In this document: in pieces, positions 1 through 6,160 of the stretch | Numbering within the stretch: the stretch's first letter is position 1 | How the letters are laid out: every line of letters begins with the position of its first letter | Source: a bacterium | Lineage (GTDB): Archaea > Nanoarchaeota > Nanoarchaeia > Woesearchaeales > UBA10216 | Direction of reading: 5' to 3' | Assembly: GCA_024206195.1 (NCBI GenBank) | Contig: JAAGZO010000300.1 | Coordinates: 1 to 11,014 of the forward strand | Length of the DNA: 11,014 bases | Position numbers and translations under genes: made by a program | Notes under the pieces: generated by a model | Database searches by the model: none | Told to the model about the DNA's origin: nothing | The model's input: only the letters and a program-made list of their open reading frames with translations

Positions 1-2
1 AA

Positions 3-173
3 ATAACCGGTGCTCGCTGGTGTCTTGAAAGAGCAGAGGCCGTACTCAAACTCCGCGCATTACGAACAAGCTGCGACTTCGGAGAATACTGGGACTTTCA
101 TCGTGCCGAGGAATTCAAGCGGCATCACAGATCGCGATATGAATTCTATCCCAAATTGGAGGCAGTGAATTGA
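3..173 (+). CDS. C-terminal end of an ISKra4-family transposase (partial, cut by the window edge)
   Basis: The plus strand is open from the window edge to a TGA at 171-173. It reads [20 protein letters not shown], then residues including [10 protein letters not shown] and [14 protein letters not shown]. The ITGARW...GAEAVL-like start, the LRAL segment and the D-x-YW-x-FH element, followed by a basic His/Arg tail, are the pattern I know from the C-terminus of ISKra4-family (IS1634-like DDE) transposases. Only the last 56 residues are visible, so it is unknown whether the rest is intact. It is convergent with the glycosyltransferase gene that ends at 224. The family call rests on recognition of the motif, not on a search. 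Confidence 0.8.
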   Translation: MTGARWCLERAEAVLKLRALRTSCDFGEYWDFHRAEEFKRHHRSRYEFYPKLEAVN

Positions 174-178
174 TGAGC

Positions 179-208
179 GAAAACCGTCGTTCTGAAAGAG
201 CCGCACCC
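179..208 (+). mobile_element. Right end of the ISKra4-type insertion sequence (putative terminal inverted repeat)
   Basis: Just after the transposase stop, a GC-rich segment ends in GAAAGAGCCGCACCC at position 208. Beyond it the sequence changes abruptly to AT-rich bases (ATTTTAATTCATC). Read on the other strand the segment starts GGGTGCGGCTCTTTCAGAAC, which resembles the GGG-beginning ends of ISKra4-family elements. The left end is outside the window, so neither the inverted repeat nor a target duplication can be confirmed. The edge lies 15 bases from the stop codon of the neighbouring glycosyltransferase, so the insertion probably left that coding region intact. Confidence 0.55.
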
Positions 209-223
209 ATTTTAATTCATCAT

Positions 224-1282
224 TCATCGATCATCAATTCCCCCCACCTTCCTGCAGTACCCCACCAGTACATCAACCCAATGCTCCAATGAAAATTCCT
301 TGGCCTTCTCTCTCGCCCCTGCGCACAGTCTCCCATGCAACTCGTCATCGCTTGCGAGCCGGCTGATCGCCCCAACGAGCTCATTCGCACTGCTCGGCTC
401 AATCAATATCCCGCAGCTTTCGTCCACAATCTCGGGAATTCCCCGCCACTTCGTGGTGATCACAGGAATCCCGGCATTGTAAGCTTCAATGATCACACCC
501 GGATACCCTTCACCCTTGTAGAACGTTGGAAATACCAACGCCCTGTGACTCTTGAGCACTCCCGGCACTTGATCCTGAGGCAGTAAGCCCTTGTACTCCA
601 CATTGCCGACGCCGTCGAAGCAGCGCTCATCAAGACCCTCCTCAAGTGCGCCGTAAACATCAATCGCAATAGTCTCATCAAGCCTGCCAAATGCCTCAAT
701 AAGCACCTTGATGCCCTTTGAGACCTTCACGTGCCCAAGGAACACGAATCTGTTGCTCCGCTCCGCCGGAGCAATCGACTCACTGCTGAGTTTCCTCGCG
801 TTGGGATGCCGCTTGATTCTGTCCGAGTTGCACTCTCTTGAGAAGAACTCTACCAGATACTTCGTCTCAAACAGGCACAACGCCGCAGATCGCAGGCTGC
901 GCTTCAGAGACCTCCTGCCCACTCTCCCGAGACGTTGATACACTATGTCCAGATCACCCCCAAACGCTCGCTGGATCCACGGCCTGTTGAACGCCCTGCA
1001 TACACAGCCCACCACAGGCCCGAACTCGACCGTCGCCCCGCTCGATGCAAAGAACACCACAACATCAAACCTGCGCATCTCTCTGAGCAATCGGCACAGT
1101 GCTACAAGTGCGGACAATGCTCGCTTCGGCAGGCTGTCCAGCCGGTTCCATGTCTCGATGATCTTCAGCCGGACATCATCCCTCTTCGCCAACTCATCAC
1201 AGATGTCCTTGAACAGAACCCTTGCGCCTCCCAACGGGGGCGGAAGCGGACCCAAAGCCAGGATTCTCAACTCCTTACTCAT
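224..1282 (-). CDS. Family 4 glycosyltransferase (GT-B fold)
   Basis: The 352-residue product begins MSKELRILALGPLPPPLGGA, the usual first strand and glycine-rich loop of GT4 enzymes. The C-terminal nucleotide-sugar domain begins near residue 178 with FVFLGHVKVSKGIKVLIEAF. It contains FYKGEGYPGVIIEAYNAG (about 254-271), whose two glutamates are the E-x7-E motif of retaining GT4 enzymes, and then the loop WRGIPEIV (279-286). Length fits the family. It has no membrane segment and probably works at the inner face of the cytoplasmic membrane, adding a sugar to a lipid-linked repeat unit; donor and acceptor cannot be read from sequence. The ATG at 1282 follows GGTGGGAG with very short spacing, so initiation may be weak. 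The gene is clearly richer in G+C than the rest of the cluster, which suggests a separate origin or the host's native composition. Confidence 0.9.
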   Translation of the reverse strand: MSKELRILALGPLPPPLGGARVLFKDICDELAKRDDVRLKIIETWNRLDSLPKRALSALVALCRLLREMRRFDVVVFFASSGATVEFGPVVGCVCRAFNRPWIQRAFGGDLDIVYQRLGRVGRRSLKRSLRSAALCLFETKYLVEFFSRECNSDRIKRHPNARKLSSESIAPAERSNRFVFLGHVKVSKGIKVLIEAFGRLDETIAIDVYGALEEGLDERCFDGVGNVEYKGLLPQDQVPGVLKSHRALVFPTFYKGEGYPGVIIEAYNAGIPVITTKWRGIPEIVDESCGILIEPSSANELVGAISRLASDDELHGRLCAGAREKAKEFSLEHWVDVLVGYCRKVGGIDDR

Positions 1283-1437
1283 CTCCCACCACGACAGGTT
1301 CTATTTTGAACAGAAGGCAACAAAGATAACAGAAAATGAAGAAATACCAGCTGCTGCTCAGCCGCCTGTTTCTTCAATGATTCATTTTCATAATACCTCA
1401 CGAGCCAACGTTGAAGAACAAGCAATCGTTTCCTCAC
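1283..1437. other. Spacer with a dispersed-repeat-like segment and a possible hairpin
   Basis: This stretch separates the glycosylphosphotransferase from the family 4 glycosyltransferase. Its part at about 1296-1345 reads FYFEQKATKITENEE in one plus frame and FFIFCYLCCLLFKIEP on the other strand. I associate these two readings with a non-coding element scattered through some environmental bacterial genomes; this is recollection, not a search result. TTCTTCAA at 1370-1377 and TTGAAGAA at 1411-1418 form an inverted repeat with a 33-base loop, which could fold in the transcript but lacks a T tract and is not a convincing terminator. I see no convincing promoter and no credible gene here. Confidence 0.4.
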
Positions 1438-2823
1438 TCAACTGCCAACCTTGAATAATACCGTTTTTATTGTTCTCAACATGATAGTTAGATCCAAATA
1501 GATGGACATTTCTTGCAAGTAATATAAGTCATACTGTAGTTTTTCCAATGCCTGTTCGTCTGTCGACCCATATCCATAATTCACTTGCGCCCAACCGGTT
1601 AACCCAGGTTTAATTATCTGCCTCATGGAGTAATAGGGGATCTCTTCTTTTAGGCGCTCCACAAACTCTGGTCTCTCCGGCCTAGGACCGACGAAACTCA
1701 TTTCCCCTTTTATGATATTCCAGAATTGTGGCAGCTCATCTAGTCTGGTTCTTCTCAGTATTCTTCCAATCTTGGTTACTCTGGGATCTTCCTTTTGTGA
1801 CCATACCGCACCAGTTTCCTTTTCCGCGTTTTCTATCATCGTTCGAAATTTATATAAATAGTACACATTCTCATTTTCCCCCATCCTCTTCTGCTTATAG
1901 ATTACTCTCCCTCTAGAAGAGAGCTTTATCAACAGACCTATGACTATCATCAGTGGAAGAGAAACAACCAACCCAATAGAAGCAATGAAAATATCGTAGG
2001 TTCTCTTTGTCGCTCGAATCATTCCACTTCTTCTAATCTGAAATTCCGGTCCGAAGATAAACCAAGTTCTATCGATATACCTTAATGGGATCTTACCTGT
2101 AATTTCCCTATATGTACTGACCGCATCTTTTACTTCTACGCCCGACATTTTTCCGTTCATCAGATTTTTAATGAGCTCCTCATCCATCTTTTCCTCAGTA
2201 GCAACGATTACATTATTTATCTTCTTCTCCTTTAAAATCTCCTCTAAATCTCTCCTATTGCCGATAACCTTTAATCCCTCAACGTTATCCACTCCTCCTT
2301 CACCGTTCGCTTCAACGACTCCTATCGGTCGATATTTCGAATTTGCCTGATCATTTAGCACTCTAGTGATTAGTTTTCCAAGTTCCCCAGTTCCCACAAT
2401 CACCGTGTTTCTCTTTGGTAGTCTTTGATAAATCGTTTTAAAAAAGAATATCCGCCATGTGGCTAAAAGAGACATCGATATTGCAATATGGTATATCTCC
2501 GCGAGTCGATACATCCTATAAATTGGAATCCAATAGAAAACGAAAGAAGTGATTATAGTAGCGACGACGACAGACAGCACTATTCTCATTACTTGTGTTA
2601 CGGTCTTCAACCCAATTTCAATATCGTATAGCTGCGCTGCATAAAAGACAAAGAGCGTTATTGTCACCGTTATAAACGACGCACCGGTAAAAGTCTGAAA
2701 CGGATCAAGCGCTCCCTTAAATAACCCTTCTTCGTAGCCGAACCGCATGACTAAAGAGGTGTATACGGAAGTTGCTATAAGCAGTGTATCTACAATAAAA
2801 AGTATCTTATTCCAAAAGAGCAT
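1438..2823 (-). CDS. Polyprenyl glycosylphosphotransferase (initiating sugar transferase, EpsB/WbaP-like)
   Basis: This membrane enzyme moves a sugar 1-phosphate from a UDP-sugar to undecaprenyl phosphate, the first step of repeat-unit assembly. From the ATG at 2823 it has 461 residues. About four membrane segments lie in the first 128. A Rossmann-like central domain follows, with VIVGTGELGKLI near 142-153. Another hydrophobic segment (about 276-299) leads into the catalytic domain, with YKFRTM (about 324-329), RTRLDELPQFWNIIKGEM (358-375), SFVGPRPERP and PGLTGWAQVNYGYG (406-419). The C-terminus ALEKLQYDLYYLQEMSIYLD and the middle region fit the PEP-CTERM/EPS-associated subgroup (TIGR03013-like). 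An in-frame GTG at 2838 would add five residues. I prefer the ATG because GGGG lies nine bases upstream. The preceding remnant ORF stops one base before it (TGA-G-ATG), so translation is probably coupled. Confidence 0.93.
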   Translation of the reverse strand: MLFWNKILFIVDTLLIATSVYTSLVMRFGYEEGLFKGALDPFQTFTGASFITVTITLFVFYAAQLYDIEIGLKTVTQVMRIVLSVVVATIITSFVFYWIPIYRMYRLAEIYHIAISMSLLATWRIFFFKTIYQRLPKRNTVIVGTGELGKLITRVLNDQANSKYRPIGVVEANGEGGVDNVEGLKVIGNRRDLEEILKEKKINNVIVATEEKMDEELIKNLMNGKMSGVEVKDAVSTYREITGKIPLRYIDRTWFIFGPEFQIRRSGMIRATKRTYDIFIASIGLVVSLPLMIVIGLLIKLSSRGRVIYKQKRMGENENVYYLYKFRTMIENAEKETGAVWSQKEDPRVTKIGRILRRTRLDELPQFWNIIKGEMSFVGPRPERPEFVERLKEEIPYYSMRQIIKPGLTGWAQVNYGYGSTDEQALEKLQYDLYYLQEMSIYLDLTIMLRTIKTVLFKVGS

Positions 2824-2824
2824 C

Positions 2825-3016
2825 TCACCGTTCCCCACTATGAGTGATTTTTAGTACAAAAGTTTCAAATATCCCATTCCTCGAACACAAACTTCCCCCT
2901 GTTTTTGACTGAAGACAGAGGCAAAGGTCATTCAGCTCCTTCTCAAGTTGCGTTGTTCGAAACGAACCTGTCAACAAATCAGAATGATAATAGAAACTCA
3001 AAACAAGGATGCACAT
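2825..3016 (-). pseudogene. Remnant of a family 4 glycosyltransferase (N-terminus only)
   Basis: A 63-codon frame starts with ATG at 3016, two bases after the stop of the lyase-family gene, with GGGAAG 11 bases upstream. It begins MCILVLSFYYHSDLLTGSFR, then TTQLEKELND. This matches the first strand and loop of WbuB-like GT4 enzymes (typically M-K-I-L-x-LSFYY-PD-x-x-AGSFR-T-x-x-L). After about 30 residues the resemblance stops and the frame runs to a TGA at 2827-2825, one base before the next gene's ATG. Family members have about 400 residues, so more than 90% is missing, which I attribute to deletion. Many clusters carry wecB, a heparinase-like gene and a GT4 gene in this order, so the position fits. 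A longer frame from 3055 overlaps the upstream gene and is unlikely. A functional small protein is possible but not indicated. Confidence 0.7.
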
Positions 3017-3018
3017 TT

Positions 3019-4656
3019 TTATTCTATCTTCCCGGAAGCCTTCGCTATCCCCCAACTAAGAGACATTGAATTTGTTACATGAAGATTCGCATGCAAACAC
3101 TGTCGCTCCTGCTCAACTCCGAACTCGGGATAGAATTTCGACCATCTTTGGTAGCTTATAAAATCGTCTTGCAGAATGACGGCCAATGAAGAGTCACCGT
3201 CTTTCACTACCCATCCATTTGAAATTGAGGCCAAATCCAATTCCGGCGATAGGTGAAGATGCCATTGAATTCTGTTCTTACCTTTGCAGAACACACGGTC
3301 GGAAAAGGTATATCTCGCCCCTGGCAACCCAATTTCTCGTCTGTGTGTTTCTCTTCGGAATCCCACGTACTCGCCAATGAAGCTGTTACTCTGTGAATCA
3401 TATCGACCCTCCGATATACTCGGTCGACGCCCACAACGAAAAGCAGCCCACAGTTCCGCTTGATTCTGTCCATTGAAAGAAATCGTATTATGGGCAGACG
3501 TGCCTCGGTGATAATCCCTATCTAGACCTTTCTCGTATGTATTGACACCGCTGTCTGTAAACACGCGCCTGCCATTGAGGCTCATCTCAAAGGAAAGAAG
3601 ATCTGCATGCCCATGGCCTGGTTGATGATTTGGACCCAATGGACCAGCATCAAACAACAAATAATCTCCCTCCCAGTTTCGAAAACCGAAATACCCCGCA
3701 GTAGGCAGTTCCCACACGCTGATCTTGTCTATATTGTCTACGTTCAAGTGAAAATGCGACTGCAAATCCGCGTAAACCGGAGCTACACCCAGTGCGCAAT
3801 CGTTTATGAGCGCGTAGTCACCATCGGGATGTACGAAATATCCGAGGGATTTGAATAGGCGTTTGCCTGCATTTTCGGCGAGGAGTGCAACTTCCGCCGC
3901 TGAACAGGATTCCGCGCTACCCGCCAACAACGCTAGTCTGAGCAGCCCTTCGACTATTAGTGCTTGGTACATGGGGCTGCGTTCCTCGTGTGCTCCGTCG
4001 GTAAGGACCTGACGTCCAAGCTCCATTCTAAGGATATTTAGACCGGTGTCGATCCATTCACCAGACATCGGACCGTTGAGACTCAACCCGGCCCAGCAAA
4101 GCGTGACACCATTTTCCAGGATATGATTACCTAGAAGATGGTACTCAGCTTGTTGTCGCAGCGCTTCTATTTGAGCGATCAAGCTCCTTACGATCAAACA
4201 GCGGTCCTTTCCGGCCAGATCTGGTTTCGCAACCAGCCACTCCAACCATTCTCGAATTCGAATTGATAAAACGTAGGGATGCCAAGCTGGTGATTGAGGA
4301 TCCTGATTGACTTCTATCCAATCCAATATTAAAGAACGCCCCGTTGCTTCCGAAACCTCCCAAATGTATTGAAAATAATGGAGATTATAGATCCACAAGA
4401 GACTGACATCTTTGGGATGCCAACGTTCTGGACCTTCGAATTGTTTTCGTTTATTTAGAAAACAAAAGAAGTACCCGTCAGCGCATTTTTTTCCTCGACT
4501 CACAGGCGGCTGGGGAGGACGCGATACTAGTTGATAATTACCGGCAAGTTCCGGAATTCTGTTAAATGGTCTAATTTTCCTGACAATTTGATCGATCACT
4601 TGTATGGGCCTTAGATAGCCCACTGTGCTGATGGTTCGAATCGCATGGTCTATCAT
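3019..4656 (-). CDS. Heparinase II/III-alginate lyase family protein of a polysaccharide cluster
   Basis: The 545-residue product has the two-part layout of the family. A helical toroid-like N-terminal domain runs to about residue 310, with LLWIYNLHYFQYIWE (86-100), HLLGNHILENG (173-183) and EERSPMYQALIVEGLLRL (224-241). A beta-rich C-terminal domain carries PGHGHADLLSFEM (346-358), RRVFTDSGVNTYEKG and RGTSAHNTISFNG (384-396). In known relatives the Tyr of the SPMY region and the His of the GHGHAD region help eliminate uronic-acid glycosides, so Tyr230 and His348/350 are candidate catalytic residues. No signal peptide is visible, which is odd for a lyase and suggests action in the cytoplasm or at the inner membrane. 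Its ATG overlaps the wecB stop by four bases (ATGA), so the genes are translationally coupled. The substrate is unknown; editing or modification of the repeat unit is inference. Confidence 0.88.
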   Translation of the reverse strand: MIDHAIRTISTVGYLRPIQVIDQIVRKIRPFNRIPELAGNYQLVSRPPQPPVSRGKKCADGYFFCFLNKRKQFEGPERWHPKDVSLLWIYNLHYFQYIWEVSEATGRSLILDWIEVNQDPQSPAWHPYVLSIRIREWLEWLVAKPDLAGKDRCLIVRSLIAQIEALRQQAEYHLLGNHILENGVTLCWAGLSLNGPMSGEWIDTGLNILRMELGRQVLTDGAHEERSPMYQALIVEGLLRLALLAGSAESCSAAEVALLAENAGKRLFKSLGYFVHPDGDYALINDCALGVAPVYADLQSHFHLNVDNIDKISVWELPTAGYFGFRNWEGDYLLFDAGPLGPNHQPGHGHADLLSFEMSLNGRRVFTDSGVNTYEKGLDRDYHRGTSAHNTISFNGQNQAELWAAFRCGRRPSISEGRYDSQSNSFIGEYVGFRRETHRREIGLPGARYTFSDRVFCKGKNRIQWHLHLSPELDLASISNGWVVKDGDSSLAVILQDDFISYQRWSKFYPEFGVEQERQCLHANLHVTNSMSLSWGIAKASGKIE

Positions 4657-5780
4657 GGAATCGAACTACCTAAGAGCTCCGTAATATGATGCACAATGCG
4701 CTGCGCCGCATGACCATCCCAAAACGGTATATCCTGTCCCTTGGGCCAATCATCTGCCATCAAATCGTCAAACGCCCGACGTATTTGCTCGATATCGTTT
4801 CCAACCAGACGACTCGTTCCAAGCTTACACGTCACAGGTCGCTCCGTATTGAACCGTAGAGTAATACAAGGCACTCTGAGAATGGCTGTCTCTTCTTGCA
4901 TTCCCCCTGAATCAGTAAACACCGCCCTTGCTCCGGCCATAAGACTTAAATTCTCTCGATAGGAAAGCGGCTCACAAACGTGTATCTTTCGGGTACCTTT
5001 AAATATCTGTCTCAATCCGTTTGTTTCGATCATCTGACAGGTGCGTGGATGCATTGGGAAAACAATATCAATCTCGCGACTGATTTCGACAAACAACTCC
5101 ATTAGACTACGAAGGATTTTCGGATCATCCACGTTGGAAGGACGATGAAGCGTGAGAAGAGCATACTCTTTTTTTTTCAAACCATATTTTGTATACATTT
5201 TAAGTTGTTGGAAGATAGGAAGTTCCGCCACTAACGTATCTATCATTACGTTCCCGACCAATTTTACCTTTTCTTGCGGTATTCCTTCCTTTGCTAAAAA
5301 TTCGAGCCCGCTTTGCTCATTTACAAGCAACAAATCTGCAATCGCATCAGTTAAAATTCGGTTGATCTCCTCGGGCATTGTCCTGTCCAAGCTTCTTAGT
5401 CCGGCTTCTACATGAACCACTGGAACTCTAAGCTTCACCGCAGCCATCGCACAGGCGATTGTGGAATTGACATCTCCGAAAACCACGGTTACCGAGGTTC
5501 GGTTTTTGATCAAATGGCGTTCGTATCGCTCTAGAATACGAGCAGTCTGGAGACCATGAGTGCCTGATCCGACTTCCAAATGAACATCCGGTTTCGGAAT
5601 TCCAAGTTGTGTAAAGAAAATATCGTTCATGTTCTCATCGTAGTGTTGACCTGTATGAACGATGCGATATTCGAACAAATGTCTTTCATCGATAGCGCGA
5701 ACGATGGGCGCTAACTTTATAAAGTTAGGCCGCGCCCCGGCAACGAGATCGACGATTTTGTTTCTCGAATAATTGTTCAC
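4653..5780 (-). CDS. wecB: UDP-N-acetylglucosamine 2-epimerase (non-hydrolysing)
   Basis: The cytosolic enzyme interconverts UDP-GlcNAc and UDP-ManNAc, supplying ManNAc-type sugars. From the GTG at 5780 it has 375 residues, the normal length. It begins with KIVDLVAGARPNFIKLAP (8-25), then HTGQHYDENM (42-51), FGDVNST (101-107), HVEAGLRS (123-130), PEEINR (136-141), TLHRPSNVDD (210-219), FTDSGGMQEE (288-297) and RFNTERPV (309-316). By family alignment Lys22, Asp103, Glu125, Glu138 and His212 match the known catalytic set, so it should be active. An in-frame ATG at 5867 would add 29 residues, but it lacks a ribosome site and family members start where the GTG does. GGAGG lies 10 bases before the GTG. 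The gene heads a compact block with the lyase-family gene. No UDP-ManNAc dehydrogenase is present here, so the sugar may be used as ManNAc or oxidised by an enzyme encoded elsewhere. Confidence 0.93.
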   Translation of the reverse strand: MNNYSRNKIVDLVAGARPNFIKLAPIVRAIDERHLFEYRIVHTGQHYDENMNDIFFTQLGIPKPDVHLEVGSGTHGLQTARILERYERHLIKNRTSVTVVFGDVNSTIACAMAAVKLRVPVVHVEAGLRSLDRTMPEEINRILTDAIADLLLVNEQSGLEFLAKEGIPQEKVKLVGNVMIDTLVAELPIFQQLKMYTKYGLKKKEYALLTLHRPSNVDDPKILRSLMELFVEISREIDIVFPMHPRTCQMIETNGLRQIFKGTRKIHVCEPLSYRENLSLMAGARAVFTDSGGMQEETAILRVPCITLRFNTERPVTCKLGTSRLVGNDIEQIRRAFDDLMADDWPKGQDIPFWDGHAAQRIVHHITELLGSSIP

Positions 5781-5895
5781 GCTGACATTACCTCCAGTGT
5801 AATTCTTTCTCTTATATTTCGAACTACCAATATGGATGCCATATAAACCTTTTGTAACTCCTCCCATGAAATTGCTGAATGTTCTTCCAGTTCTA

Positions 5896-5953
5896 TGACT
5901 TATAAGAATATCTTTATCTCTTTCAATTTTCCTTTATCTTGATTTATAAGAAT
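5896..5953. repeat. Pair of 14-base direct repeats upstream of wecB
   Basis: TGACTTATAAGAAT (5896-5909) and TGATTTATAAGAAT (5940-5953) match at 13 of 14 positions and start 44 bases apart, about four helical turns. The first holds the perfect palindrome CTTATAAG. Between them CTTTATCT also occurs twice (5912-5919 and 5932-5939). Two like sites on one face of the helix, between a candidate promoter and the wecB start, would suit a regulator, but in AT-rich sequence chance is a real alternative. Confidence 0.35.
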
Positions 5954-6013
5954 CCGCTTTTTTTTGCACCCTTGGTAATCGAAGATTAAAATAAGTTCTT
6001 TAAACCCAGTTTC

Positions 6014-6040
6014 ATTATATCATTTCATAATGTGTCACAA
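6014..6040 (-). promoter_or_regulatory. Possible sigma70-type promoter for the wecB block
   Basis: On the minus strand TATAAT (6019-6014) is a perfect -10 box. TTGTGA (6040-6035) is a four-of-six -35 box at a short spacing of 15 bases. Transcription would start near 6007 and leave a leader of over 200 bases before the GTG of wecB, carrying the direct repeats. In such AT-rich DNA this is a suggestion only. Confidence 0.25.
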
Positions 6041-6160
6041 AATCGTACGCCCACTAATTTCCACCATTAGCTTTGGTTTATTTTCCGCTATTCCTCTTAT
6101 TCTGGTTTCCTGGCTTTCACGTAAAACATGTATTTGCTTTCTTTCTCCATATCGCATTTT

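Larger units (their letters stand above)
5781..6160. other. Non-coding leader between the 612-residue transferase and wecB
   Basis: No credible gene lies here. The stretch is AT-rich and holds, in transcription order, the tail region of the upstream transferase gene, a possible promoter (6014-6040), an A-rich run just before a 14-base direct repeat (5896-5953), and the ribosome site GGAGG at 5791-5795 before the GTG start of wecB. I find no stem followed by a T tract that would clearly end the upstream transcript. The frame from the ATG at 5867 simply continues into wecB and looks like untranslated leader. Confidence 0.5.

Noticed and set aside
1370..1418. Inverted repeat TTCTTCAA/TTGAAGAA as a terminator
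   Set aside because: The stem is short and AT-rich, the loop is 33 bases, and no T tract follows on either strand.
945..1454. Plus-strand open frame of 169 codons opposite the family 4 glycosyltransferase and the following spacer
   Set aside because: It is antisense to a well-supported gene, its composition mirrors that gene's codons, and it shows no family motif. Only its repeat-like tail is of interest, and that is reported separately.
3017..3055. Upstream extension of the remnant glycosyltransferase frame (13 residues before MCILVLSF)
   Set aside because: It overlaps the end of the lyase-family gene, and GT4 proteins of this type begin directly at the M-x-ILVLSFYY strand.
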